From: Parendozoicomonas verongulae
Lineage (GTDB): Bacteria; Pseudomonadota; Gammaproteobacteria; Pseudomonadales; Endozoicomonadaceae
Assembly (NCBI RefSeq): GCF_009711465.1
Contig: NZ_SMME01000849.1
Location: 1 to 48,668, forward strand
DNA: 48,668 bases
Direction of reading: 5' to 3'
Part shown: positions 8,522 to 15,970 of the stretch, in pieces
How positions within the stretch are numbered: the stretch's first letter is position 1
How the letters are laid out: each line of letters opens with the position of its first letter
Made by a program: the position numbers and the translations under genes
Notes under the pieces: model-generated
Told to the model about the DNA's origin: nothing
What the model saw: only the letters and a program-made list of their open reading frames with translations
The model's database searches: none

Positions 8522-8696
8522 TACACCACCCGTTATATTTCCTTCTCTACACACAGAGTAGGAAATGTGTACAAACCAATTAAGCAGAGGTCTTGCACTG
8601 GTTGGAATATCAGTTAGAGTTTTAATTAACAATCATAATAAAAAGGCGATATTCAGGATGAACAGCCGTCTAAACCTCAAAGGAAAGAGGCTCTCT

Positions 8697-8843
8697 ATGA
8701 GTAGTGAGTGTCGTCAGGGGTTGAGAGTACTTTTACTGGCCACCTGCATTCTTTCAGCCAACCTTATAGCCACACGTCCGGGTCAGGATAATCCAACAGC
8801 AACACACGAAAAGAGTGCAAAGTTTCTTCTGGCTTTACGTTAG
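8697..8843 (+). CDS. possible small membrane or exported peptide
   Basis: A 48-codon frame starting MSSECRQGLRVLLLATCILS, preceded by a good ribosome site (AGGAAAGAGG, 6 bases before ATG 8697). One hydrophobic helix (~9-24) after a basic residue suggests membrane insertion or export. An in-frame ATG at 8658 would give 62 codons but has a poor ribosome site. It lies 117 bases before the hybrid kinase, with an 11-bp inverted repeat between. No family is known for so short a sequence; coding status rests on the ribosome site only. Confidence 0.4.
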   Translation: MSSECRQGLRVLLLATCILSANLIATRPGQDNPTATHEKSAKFLLALR

Positions 8844-8884
8844 TAACTCGACACACTGACCTCTGCAATTCCCTCAACCCTGCC

Positions 8885-8908
8885 CGTCAGCCACATTTGT
8901 GGCTGACG
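8885..8908. promoter_or_regulatory. 11-bp perfect inverted repeat before the hybrid kinase
   Basis: CGTCAGCCACA (8885-8895) and TGTGGCTGACG (8898-8908) are separated by 2 bases, 51 bases before the kinase ATG. The tight symmetry fits an operator for a dimeric regulator. As RNA it would be a strong hairpin, but with no T tract it is a poor terminator for the small upstream gene. Confidence 0.5.
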
Positions 8909-8959
8909 CACTGCTCTAAACTCTCTCGTAATTGTCACTTTAAAAGTCACAGGGATGTG

Positions 8960-11365
8960 ATGTTCAGTTTTTCGAAGCTCTCAATCGAGCGTAAGCTGCG
9001 CTACGCCATGATGACCACCGCTGAGGTAGGTCTTCTGGTGAGCCTGATTGTGTACAGCGTATCCGACTATAGCAAGTCGAAAGATGCAATGATGGAGCGC
9101 ATTCAAACTTTGGCTGAAGTCTTCGCTATGACATCGGAGGCGGCTGTTTACTTCCACGATGTTGCTGCCGGCAACGAGCTACTTCATGGTCTGGATGTTG
9201 TCTCTTCCGTTGAAGAAGCCTACCTTCTTCTACCCAATGGCCAAAAGCTTGCCAGTTATACCCGTTCTGATAATCAGACATTCACAAAATTACTTCTTCC
9301 CCCCGGTAAGCGCACAGTGGAAGTGTCGGACGACTGGCTGGATGTGGCCCGTGCAATTGAGTTTGAAGGCCAACCCATCGGCACTATTGTTATCCGCGCC
9401 AGCCTGGAGCCACTCTCCAAGCAGATAACCCTGAATATCATGGCCGCCCTGATGATCACCATTCTGGCGATTATCATCTCTTATCTGGCGGCTTACCGCA
9501 TGCAGCGCATCATATCCAACCCCATTACTGCACTTGCTGAGGCCATGAGGCAGGTTTCCTCCTATCAGCTGTTCTCCCATCGTCTGGAGAAAACCAATGA
9601 CGATGAAATTGGTCAGCTCTACGAACGCTTCAACGAAATGATGGACCTGGTTCACCGTCGGGACGAGAAGCTCAACAAACACAAGGATGAGCTGGAAAAT
9701 ACTGTTCAGCTTCGTACCGAAGCGCTGAACATGGCGAATGAGAACCTTCGTGAAGCCATTGAGGAAGCCAACGTTGCCAAGGAAGCTGCACTGGATGCTG
9801 CCAAAGCTAAAAGCTCATTCCTTGCCAACATGAGCCACGAAATTCGTACCCCCATGAACGGCGTGCTCGGCATGCTGGAGTTACTGCGGGATACCCGCCT
9901 GGAGAAAAGCCAGAAAGATTACCTCGAAACGGCTTATGGCTCTGCCGACGCTCTGCTGCAAATCATCAACGATATTCTCGACTTCTCCAAGATCGAAGCC
10001 GGTAAGCTGGAGCTGGAACAGATTGATATGAGCCCCAGCAGTCTGGCAGATGATGTGTCCGCACTGTTAGCCAGCCGCGCTCGGGAGAAGAAAATCGAAC
10101 TGGGATGTTATACCGATGTAAAAATGCCCGCAGCCGTGAAAGGCGATCCGGTGCGCCTGCGTCAGGTGCTCACCAACCTGCTGGGCAACGCGGTGAAGTT
10201 TACGGAGTCTGGTGAAGTTGTAGTGCGTGCACTCTACAAAGGCACAGAAAACAACCAGCACACCATTCTCTTTGAGGTGGAAGACACAGGCATCGGTATC
10301 CCTGAAGAAGTGGTTCCTACCCTCTTCCAGCCGTTCACTCAGGCTGACGGTTCTACCACACGGAAGTTTGGTGGCACAGGCTTGGGTCTAACGATTTCTC
10401 GCCAGCTTGTGGAAATCATGGGGGGCGAACTGCAGGTCTCCAGTAAGCTTGGGGAAGGCTCCAAGTTCTACTTTGAGATTAAAATGGGTATCAGCGATGG
10501 TGCCGACCTGCCCAAACATTACGAAACCATGGATCTTTCCAATATCTACGCTCTGGTTGTGGATGATAACCCCACCAATCGGGAGATTATGCACCGCTAT
10601 CTGGAAGCTTGGGGTATCGACCACGCCCTGGCAGAAGGCGGCCCTCAGGCGTTAGACAAAATGCATGACGCTGTTATCGCAGGGCGTCCCTTCCAACTGG
10701 TATACCTTGATATGCAGATGCCGGAAATGGACGGTATCACTCTTTCCAAAGCCATCGCCAACGACAAAGACCTCGGCGACTGCCGTCGTATTATGCTGAC
10801 CAGCGCCGGTCATCTGTGTGCCAAAGAACAAAAAGAGGCTATGCTCCACGGCAGCCTTGCCAAGCCTTTCCGGCAGTCCCAACTGCTGGACCTGACTATG
10901 GAAGTCATGAACAAGCACACGGCGACAGAGCCAGTGCCTGTGAAAAAGACAGTTATTAAAACCACATTTGAAGACAAATACGATTTACTACTTGTTGAAG
11001 ACAACCCCGTGAATCAGAAAGTAGCGAGAGCCATGCTCAAGAAACTGGGTATCACCAGGGTTGATCTGGCAGTGAACGGCCTTGAAGCCGTTGAGATGAC
11101 TGTCAGGAAGAATTACTCACTGGTACTTATGGACTGCCAGATGCCAGAAATGAGCGGCTACGAGGCCACAAGAGCCATCCGTAAAAGAGAGAACGAAACC
11201 GGGGCTGAGCGTCACTCAATCATTGCCATGACAGCGAACGCTATGGAAGGTGATCGGGAGAAGTGCCTTGAAGCGGGTATGGATGATTACATCAGTAAAC
11301 CTGTAAAAAGTGATGCCCTTGGCGAAATACTATCCCGTTGGCTTGAGGCCGATTCAGGAGAGTAA
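8960..11365 (+). CDS. hybrid sensor histidine kinase with CHASE8-like sensor and two receiver domains
   Basis: 801 aa inner-membrane kinase. Order: first membrane helix ~18-35; periplasmic sensor ~36-155 with the CHASE8-like pattern VYFHDVAAGNELLHGL and VEEAYLLLPNGQKLASYTR; second helix ~160-178; HAMP ~180-235; coiled coil; HisKA with His293 in SFLANMSHEIRTPMNGVLGM; HATPase with DLLGN-type N box (NLLGNAVKF) and GTGLGLTISRQLV. REC1 (~530-655) has the phospho-acceptor position Asp584 in LDMQMPEMDG, and REC2 (~675-795) has Asp725 in MDCQMPEMSG. No HPt domain is attached, unlike BarA, so a separate HPt protein is needed for relay. No response-regulator gene is adjacent. ATG 8960 follows AGGGA; a longer frame from 8897 lacks support. 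The ligand is unknown. Confidence 0.93.
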   Translation: MFSFSKLSIERKLRYAMMTTAEVGLLVSLIVYSVSDYSKSKDAMMERIQTLAEVFAMTSEAAVYFHDVAAGNELLHGLDVVSSVEEAYLLLPNGQKLASYTRSDNQTFTKLLLPPGKRTVEVSDDWLDVARAIEFEGQPIGTIVIRASLEPLSKQITLNIMAALMITILAIIISYLAAYRMQRIISNPITALAEAMRQVSSYQLFSHRLEKTNDDEIGQLYERFNEMMDLVHRRDEKLNKHKDELENTVQLRTEALNMANENLREAIEEANVAKEAALDAAKAKSSFLANMSHEIRTPMNGVLGMLELLRDTRLEKSQKDYLETAYGSADALLQIINDILDFSKIEAGKLELEQIDMSPSSLADDVSALLASRAREKKIELGCYTDVKMPAAVKGDPVRLRQVLTNLLGNAVKFTESGEVVVRALYKGTENNQHTILFEVEDTGIGIPEEVVPTLFQPFTQADGSTTRKFGGTGLGLTISRQLVEIMGGELQVSSKLGEGSKFYFEIKMGISDGADLPKHYETMDLSNIYALVVDDNPTNREIMHRYLEAWGIDHALAEGGPQALDKMHDAVIAGRPFQLVYLDMQMPEMDGITLSKAIANDKDLGDCRRIMLTSAGHLCAKEQKEAMLHGSLAKPFRQSQLLDLTMEVMNKHTATEPVPVKKTVIKTTFEDKYDLLLVEDNPVNQKVARAMLKKLGITRVDLAVNGLEAVEMTVRKNYSLVLMDCQMPEMSGYEATRAIRKRENETGAERHSIIAMTANAMEGDREKCLEAGMDDYISKPVKSDALGEILSRWLEADSGE

Positions 11366-11474
11366 GAGTCAGGCCAAGGGTTTATTCCTCTCAGTGAGAG
11401 GCATAGACTGGAACCGCTAACCAGATAGCATGACTACAGAAACCATGAAAACAATAACTCGGCACTCAAAAGAA

Positions 11475-11513
11475 AAAGGCTCCAGAGCTTTATTTGCTCG
11501 GGAGCCTTTTTTT
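11475..11513 (+). terminator. rho-independent terminator of the hybrid kinase gene
   Basis: AAAGGCTCC (11475-11483) pairs with GGAGCCTTT (11501-11509) followed by TTTT. It lies about 110 bases past the kinase stop. Confidence 0.85.
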
Positions 11514-11525
11514 CGCCAAAAGCGC

Positions 11526-11678
11526 TTAGAAGAACAGAGATACAGCCAACAGTAATACCATGCCAAACAACATGGATGGACGTTGAAACTGATTCGCTTC
11601 TTTCAGATCAGAACCCTTGATCACAGGGATAACGGTTGCCAGTGCTGCCACAGGACCGCCCGTCAGGTAGTACTGCAT
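11526..11678 (-). CDS. possible small membrane protein or truncated remnant
   Basis: A 50-codon frame from ATG 11678 (MQYYLTGGPVAALATVIPVI) with two hydrophobic stretches (~9-22 and ~36-50) separated by a charged segment (KGSDLKEANQFQRP). The frame extends to 11759 but the extra residues look unstructured. A GGTGGGG ribosome-site-like run precedes the ATG, inside the 3' arm of an 8-bp hairpin. It could be a genuine small protein or the C-terminal scrap of a transporter; nothing in the sequence decides. The 410 bases between the kinase stop and the next terminator hold nothing else. Confidence 0.3.
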   Translation of the reverse strand: MQYYLTGGPVAALATVIPVIKGSDLKEANQFQRPSMLFGMVLLLAVSLFF

Positions 11679-11683
11679 AATCG

Positions 11684-11708
11684 CCCCACCACAAGCAGTC
11701 TGGTGGGG
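11684..11708. repeat. 8-bp inverted repeat before the small ORF
   Basis: CCCCACCA (11684-11691) and TGGTGGGG (11701-11708) with a 9-base loop. On the minus strand its 3' arm contains the only candidate ribosome site for the ORF at 11526-11678, so the hairpin could mask it. Confidence 0.45.
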
Positions 11709-11776
11709 GCTTGGTGCAATTTTGGGGGGGTATCTTGTCTGTATGATTGCCGCATCCATGGTATGGATTTAACAAA

Positions 11777-11808
11777 AAAGCCCTCAGAGCAAAAGCTTCA
11801 AGGGCTTT
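11777..11808 (-). terminator. rho-independent terminator of the first acyl-CoA dehydrogenase
   Basis: On the minus strand AAAGCCCT (11808-11801) pairs with AGGGCTTT (11784-11777), followed by TTTTG. It starts 23 bases past the stop codon. Confidence 0.85.
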
Positions 11809-11830
11809 GAGTTATACGACAGATTTCTTT

Positions 11831-13612
11831 TTAGAACTGGTCAGCTGTCAGTTCAAACAGTGGCTCGGCACCGGAGCGTACTGCTTTGCTCAAGCTGTCG
11901 ATGCGCGGCAACAGTCGTTTGAAGTAGTAGCGGGCAGTGGTCAACTTGCCCTGATAGTAGCTTTCATCTCCAGAGCCTTTCTGTGCAGCCGCAGCCATGC
12001 GCGCCCACATATAGGCGTAAGTTACGTAACCAAAGGTGTGCAGATATTCTACAGAGGCCGCACCCACTTCATTGGGGCTTGATTTGGCTCTTTCAATAAC
12101 AGCGTTGGTCAGGCTTTCCAGCTCGTTCAAGGCTTCGCCCAGAGGCTTGGTAAACTCTTCCAGACCCACTGTCGTTTCAGAATCCAGAAAGCCACGAATC
12201 TCTGTAGCAAATAATCCAAACAGCTTGCCCCCATTCGCAACGGTTTTACGCCCCATCAGGTCGAGGGCCTGAATGCCGTTGGTACCTTCGTAAATCTGGG
12301 CGATGCGCACATCGCGCACCAACTGCTCCTGCCCCCACTCGCGGATATAGCCGTGGCCACCAAACACCTGCTGGCCCTGTACACAGTTTTCCAATCCAAT
12401 ATCGGTAAAGAAGGCTTTGGCAACCGGCGTAAGCAAGGCCACCAACCCTTCCGCCCTGGCCTTCACAGCCGCATCTTCTGCATGCCTGGCAAGGTCAAGC
12501 TGCATGCCCACATACGTGGAGAATGCACGACCAGCTTCGGTAGTGGCCTTAATGTTCATCAGCATACGACGCACGTCTGGATGAACAATAATCGGGTCGG
12601 CTGCCTTATCCGGCTCGGCAGGGCCAGTAGCCGCACGGCTTTGTAAACGATCCTTGGCATACTCAACAGCACTCTGATAACTCATCTCAGAGCAGCCAAG
12701 CCCCTGAAGGCCAATGGACAGACGCTCGTAGTTCATCATAGTGAACATGGCAGCAAGGCCTTTGTTCCGCTCACCTATGAGGTAGCCTTTCGCACCATCA
12801 AAGTTCATCACACAGGTCGCAGACGCCTTAATACCCATTTTGTGCTCGATGGAACCACAGGACACAGCATTTTTTTCACCCAGAGAACCATCATCGTTCA
12901 CCATGATCTTGGGAACCAGGAACAGGGAGATACCGCGGGGGCCTGCGGGGGCATCTGGAAGTTTTGCCAAAACCAGATGAATGATGTTGTCGTTCAGGTC
13001 ATGCTCACCACCAGTAATAAAGATTTTTGTACCGGTTATAGCGTAAGAACCATCAGCCTGAGGCTCGGCCTTGGTGCGAATAATACCAAGATCAGTACCA
13101 GAGTGAGGTTCGGTCAGGCACATGGAGCCGGACCAGACGCCCGCATACATATTGGGCAGATAAGCGCTCTTCAGCTCCTCACTGGCGTGGGCGTTAATGG
13201 CAAGGCAGGCACCAGCCGACAGGGTTGGGTACAGGGTGAAGGCGTTATTGGCGCTGTACATCATCTCTTCAAACAGAACGGACAACATCTTCGGCATACC
13301 CATACCGCCGAACTCAGGATTACCGCCAAGGCCAACCCAGCCGCCTTCAGCATAAGTCGCGAAAGCCTCTTTGAAACCTGCGGGAGTGGTGACTTCACCG
13401 TCCTTCCAGGTGGCACCTTCTTCATCGCCAGAGCGGTTCAGAGGAGCCAGTTCACGGCTGGTCAGCTTGGCACCTTCCTCGAGAATCGCGTCTGCGGTTT
13501 CAGGATCCACAACGTCCGCAAGCCCCGGTAGAGATGCCCACAAATCCCCTGCACCGAAGACTTCATTGAGAACAAACTGCATATCTCGCAGTGGAGCCTT
13601 GTATTCAGCCAT
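11831..13612 (-). CDS. acyl-CoA dehydrogenase, FadE/DmdC-type (first paralogue)
   Basis: 593 aa FAD enzyme catalysing alpha,beta-dehydrogenation of an acyl-CoA. Start ATG 13612 ([10 protein letters not shown]) has GAGG 6 bases upstream; a TTG two codons earlier is unlikely. Short N-terminal cap (~1-35), N-domain with CLTEPHSGTDLGIIRTKAEP (FAD/substrate loop) and ITGTKIFITGGEHDL, then C-domain with QQVFGGHGYIREWGQEQLVR and the catalytic base Glu442 in IYEGTNGIQALDL. The ~120-residue C-terminal extension defines the long (~595 aa) class that includes 3-methylmercaptopropionyl-CoA dehydrogenase DmdC and Pseudomonas FadE1/FadE2. Chain length specificity cannot be told from sequence; DMSP degradation is possible in a marine bacterium, but no other dmd gene is present. 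Promoter -35 overlaps a PsrA-like operator. Confidence 0.93.
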   Translation of the reverse strand: MAEYKAPLRDMQFVLNEVFGAGDLWASLPGLADVVDPETADAILEEGAKLTSRELAPLNRSGDEEGATWKDGEVTTPAGFKEAFATYAEGGWVGLGGNPEFGGMGMPKMLSVLFEEMMYSANNAFTLYPTLSAGACLAINAHASEELKSAYLPNMYAGVWSGSMCLTEPHSGTDLGIIRTKAEPQADGSYAITGTKIFITGGEHDLNDNIIHLVLAKLPDAPAGPRGISLFLVPKIMVNDDGSLGEKNAVSCGSIEHKMGIKASATCVMNFDGAKGYLIGERNKGLAAMFTMMNYERLSIGLQGLGCSEMSYQSAVEYAKDRLQSRAATGPAEPDKAADPIIVHPDVRRMLMNIKATTEAGRAFSTYVGMQLDLARHAEDAAVKARAEGLVALLTPVAKAFFTDIGLENCVQGQQVFGGHGYIREWGQEQLVRDVRIAQIYEGTNGIQALDLMGRKTVANGGKLFGLFATEIRGFLDSETTVGLEEFTKPLGEALNELESLTNAVIERAKSSPNEVGAASVEYLHTFGYVTYAYMWARMAAAAQKGSGDESYYQGKLTTARYYFKRLLPRIDSLSKAVRSGAEPLFELTADQF

Positions 13613-13661
13613 CTTCAACCTCGTATGCTTTTGTCTTTATTGGTTGTAAAGAGTGATACGT

Positions 13662-13689
13662 ATAATACTCGCTATTGGCTCACCTTCAA
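13662..13689 (-). promoter_or_regulatory. sigma-70 promoter of the first acyl-CoA dehydrogenase
   Basis: On the minus strand, -35 TTGAAG (13689-13684), 16-base spacer, -10 TATTAT (13667-13662), about 50 bases before the ATG. The -35 is shared with the palindromic operator at 13686-13701. Confidence 0.65.
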
Positions 13690-13701
13690 ACGGGCGTTTG
13701 A
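13686..13701. promoter_or_regulatory. PsrA-like operator
   Basis: TCAAACGGGCGTTTGA: 7-bp arms around GG. It matches the consensus remembered for the TetR-family fatty-acid regulator PsrA of Pseudomonas, [C/G]AAAC-N2-4-GTTT[G/C]. It overlaps the -35 box, so binding would repress. The same motif, one base off, lies before the paralogue at 17848-17863. The regulator gene itself is not in the window. Confidence 0.65.
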
Positions 13702-13826
13702 TTTATTTCCTACCTCAATTAACCCCTTGTGCCAACACTTTGAACGAGAAGCCCACAAACTGGTTATTTTCTACCTTGGTGTTTACAGTAAAAGTTCAGT
13801 CTGGTTCATCGTCGAGGGAGTGACTG

Positions 13827-14087
13827 ATGGATATTATCTGGTTAATGGTTCGGGTCTGGCTGGACCTCTATCTGCTGCCCAGCTGGATGCACGATCGCAC
13901 ACCAGAAGCTAAGCACCCCTACAGGCGTATGTTTACCCGCCGTCATCAACTCAAGCGTCGCATCGTAAAAAGCGTTTGGATTGGTGCAGCCCTACTGATT
14001 CTGATAAACCCTATGCTGCATATTCTGCTCGTTATCTCATTGCCAGCGGCTCTACTCAGTTTCGCAATTCTTGACGAAACGCACTGA
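13827..14087 (+). CDS. small membrane protein of unknown function
   Basis: 86 aa with ribosome site GAGGGAG six bases before ATG 13827. Topology: a hydrophobic N-terminal segment (MDIIWLMVRVWLDLYLLPSW), a strongly basic middle (HPYRRMFTRRHQLKRRIVK) and a long C-terminal hydrophobic stretch (~48-80, IGAALLILINPMLHILLVI). It is likely an inner-membrane protein with the basic loop in the cytoplasm. No family recognised. It lies divergent from the dehydrogenase gene and 62 bases before pagL on the same strand. Confidence 0.7.
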   Translation: MDIIWLMVRVWLDLYLLPSWMHDRTPEAKHPYRRMFTRRHQLKRRIVKSVWIGAALLILINPMLHILLVISLPAALLSFAILDETH

Positions 14088-14109
14088 TACTCAACCGAAC
14101 AAATCCATA

Positions 14110-14148
14110 GCCGATAACGTTTCAGACTTTTCTGAAACGGATATCGGC
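14110..14148 (+). promoter_or_regulatory. long hairpin abutting the pagL start codon
   Basis: GCCGATA (14110-14116) pairs with TATCGGC (14142-14148), and inside it CGTTTCAG (14118-14125) pairs with CTGAAACG (14132-14139); only A versus GA is unpaired, loop of six. That is 15 base pairs ending one base before the ATG at 14150. As RNA it would bury the ribosome-binding region (GGAT at 14139-14142). There is no T tract, so it is not an ordinary terminator for the upstream gene. Confidence 0.7.
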
Positions 14149-14149
14149 C

Positions 14150-14764
14150 ATGCTCACCTACCTCACATTTCACTTCCGGAAACTGCAAGCTGTTATGCTG
14201 CTCCTACTGTTAAGTATTGCCGCAACCAGCCATGCAGAGTGGTTTGATGGTGTGATTATTTCCGGCGGTAATGATTTCAGCAGTAACGCAAACTTAAATA
14301 ACTACCGTGTTTCTGTATTCCAAACCTGGGATGCCCGCTGGTTTAACGAAGGGGACTGGTATATTGGTGGGTATTACGACCTCTCCATCAACCGCTGGAA
14401 GAGCAAACTTTCCAATGGCCCCGGAGTCAGTGTAAAGGGGCAGGACCACATCAACGCTATTGCCTTCTCCCCCGTATTCCGCATAGCCCGCAAATCACCA
14501 TGGTTCGGTACGGTCGTGCCTTTTGCAGAAGCAGGCATCGGCCTGTCTTATCTATCTGGCAGCACCTTGAAAGCCAAAAACGAAAAGCCGGTGAATTTAG
14601 GTATCCGTCTGCAGTTTGAAGATCGTATTGGCTTCGGATTCCAGTTTGGTAAACATCAGCAGTTTCAGGTAATCCTGCGGGCATTCCACTACTCCAACGC
14701 AGGCCTGCATGCTAACAACAATGGCGTAAACCTGCAGGAAATCGCCTTTGGCTGGTCTTTCTAA
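14150..14764 (+). CDS. pagL: PagL-like lipid A 3-O-deacylase (acyloxyacyl hydrolase)
   Basis: 204 aa outer-membrane beta-barrel enzyme that removes the 3-O-acyl chain of lipid A. Signal peptide ~1-29: MLTYLTFHFRKLQ basic n-region, then LLLLLSIAATSHA; this supports ATG 14150 over the internal ATG at 14195, which lacks the basic region. The mature chain shows alternating amphipathic strands (YRVSVFQTW, WYIGGYYDLSINRWK, GIRLQFEDRIGFGFQFG) and the signature FHYSNAGL (His and Ser of the catalytic triad, near residues 182 and 184), then NNNGVN and a late Glu (LQEIAFGWSF). It ends with aromatic Phe as barrel proteins do. Deacylation lowers host recognition of LPS in pathogens. Translation is probably limited by the hairpin at 14110-14148. 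Confidence 0.88.
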   Translation: MLTYLTFHFRKLQAVMLLLLLSIAATSHAEWFDGVIISGGNDFSSNANLNNYRVSVFQTWDARWFNEGDWYIGGYYDLSINRWKSKLSNGPGVSVKGQDHINAIAFSPVFRIARKSPWFGTVVPFAEAGIGLSYLSGSTLKAKNEKPVNLGIRLQFEDRIGFGFQFGKHQQFQVILRAFHYSNAGLHANNNGVNLQEIAFGWSF

Positions 14765-14770
14765 CAAACC

Positions 14771-15070
14771 TTAAGGCTGCACCAAAACCCCGGGTGCAGC
14801 CGCCACTGCCCACAGTGACGCCTCCGCTTCAAACCAGGCTTTTGCATCTTCATCCGTAGCCTTACGCAGCTGAGTTGCTCCCAGCCAGTCTTTCACCAGC
14901 TCCGCCTTATCGTCCACAAAGGCTGCTGCGACAGACACCAGATCAAGCTCTGGAGAAACCACCATCACCACACCGCGGGCATAGAGGCGTTGCAGTTCAC
15001 TCCATGGGATTTGAGCCGTTTCCATATTGAGTTTTTCTGCAGTGGTTAATTCTTCCGGCAGATCAGTCAT
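14771..15070 (-). CDS. DUF2288 family protein
   Basis: 99 aa cytoplasmic protein. The pattern ETAQIPWSELQRLYARGVVM, then LDLVSVAAAFVDDKAELVKDWL, then ATDEDAKAWFEAEASLWAVA ending VAAAPGVLVQP is the DUF2288 signature, a family widespread in gammaproteobacteria with no known function. It ends 6 bases from the convergent pagL gene. A perfect 9-bp inverted repeat (14775-14783 with 14793-14801) lies in its last codons and may help end transcription from both sides. Confidence 0.88.
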   Translation of the reverse strand: MTDLPEELTTAEKLNMETAQIPWSELQRLYARGVVMVVSPELDLVSVAAAFVDDKAELVKDWLGATQLRKATDEDAKAWFEAEASLWAVAAAPGVLVQP

Positions 15071-15250
15071 GGCTACATCTTTCTATGATTATCTTGAGGC
15101 AGGCAGAGTCTCGCACAGTTGCTGAGCAGATTCACGCCCCCTGCACTGTGCTGTGATTTCGTGGTTGGATGTATAAATCACTACAGATACAGCAAAGAAA
15201 GCCGAAATCACCTGCAGCAGGCCACACAACAGAATACGGCAGGTGACACC

Positions 15251-15901
15251 ATGGAAGTCAGGCAGCCCGGATCACACTCATACGACCAAGCTTCACAAAT
15301 CCAGCTTGTTCCCACCCAAAAGCAACCGCAAGGACAGCGTTTTACTGCTGAGGCCCTCACCCGGACGGAGGCTCACCCGCCCCTGTCCGCACGAGAGATC
15401 CACAGAATCAACCTGTCCCCTAACGATGCGGATGCTCATATCCAAAAGCTTCTCAATATTGTTGAGCAGCGTCTCAACCTGATGCCTGAGATGGTCTGCA
15501 TCAAAAGAGCTCTGGGAGATGCCATTTACGACCCGGATCAGGAAAAAAGGGTTTTACAACAGGCATGGGAAATAGGTGCGAAGCTGGAGATCTCCCCTCT
15601 ACTTGTAGAAAATTTCATCCAGCAGCAGATGGAAGCTGCCAAAATTACCCAGCGTGACGCTGCGCCATTGCCGGATCAGGAAACACATAGAAATCGCGAG
15701 GTACTGGAGAACAGAAAAGCAGCTCTACGCAAACAGATAGCTGAGCTGATGCAACCGATGCTGGAAGCTTTCAAGCCGCTCTCGGAGTCTCTCTACTTGC
15801 GATCAGTTTCTGAGAGAGTTGATACACTCGTCAGAGCGTCCAGTATCCAAAACCCGGAGGTCTGGGAGGCCATCAAGATATCCCTCTCCCCCGTAAACTG
15901 A
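15251..15901 (+). CDS. AroQ-gamma-like chorismate mutase domain protein without signal peptide
   Basis: 216 aa from ATG 15251, which has AGGTG 5 bases upstream. Residues ~1-55 are Gln/Ser/Pro-rich and look unstructured. Residues ~56-125 match the all-helical AroQ-gamma chorismate mutase pattern: LLNIVEQRLNLMPEMVCIKR (catalytic-type Arg and Lys), AIYDPDQEKRVLQQAWEIG (conserved Asp) and FIQQQMEAAKITQ (conserved Glu). The Arg usually found just before the Glu in D-x-x-R-E is Gln here. The reaction would be chorismate to prephenate. AroQ-gamma enzymes are normally exported and have a signal peptide; none is present. An in-frame extension back to 15119 does not supply one. It could be a cytoplasmic enzyme, a non-enzymatic relative or a protein exported by a specialised system. 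The family call rests on pattern recognition only. Confidence 0.6.
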   Translation: MEVRQPGSHSYDQASQIQLVPTQKQPQGQRFTAEALTRTEAHPPLSAREIHRINLSPNDADAHIQKLLNIVEQRLNLMPEMVCIKRALGDAIYDPDQEKRVLQQAWEIGAKLEISPLLVENFIQQQMEAAKITQRDAAPLPDQETHRNREVLENRKAALRKQIAELMQPMLEAFKPLSESLYLRSVSERVDTLVRASSIQNPEVWEAIKISLSPVN

Positions 15902-15916
15902 TAGATTCATAACGCA

Positions 15917-15941
15917 GAAACGGGCTCATTGAGCCCGTTTC
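15917..15941. terminator. bidirectional terminator between convergent genes
   Basis: GAAACGGGCTC (15917-15927) and GAGCCCGTTTC (15931-15941), 11 perfect pairs, loop ATT. It is shared by the chorismate-mutase-like gene and the second acyl-CoA dehydrogenase. T tracts are short on both strands (GTTTC/CGTTT). Confidence 0.75.
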
Positions 15942-15970
15942 ACGTTTAAAAGACTGTGGATATCAAGCGA

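Noticed and set aside
12842..13531. 229-codon plus-strand frame inside the first acyl-CoA dehydrogenase
   Set aside because: Shadow frame with unlikely composition; real gene is on the other strand.
14775..14801. 9-bp inverted repeat GGCTGCACC/GGTGCAGCC as terminator of pagL
   Set aside because: It lies inside the DUF2288 coding end and has no T run; kept only as a note in that gene.
15119..15250. N-terminal extension of the chorismate-mutase-like protein to 15119
   Set aside because: No ribosome site, and the added residues do not form a signal peptide; ATG 15251 has AGGTG in place.
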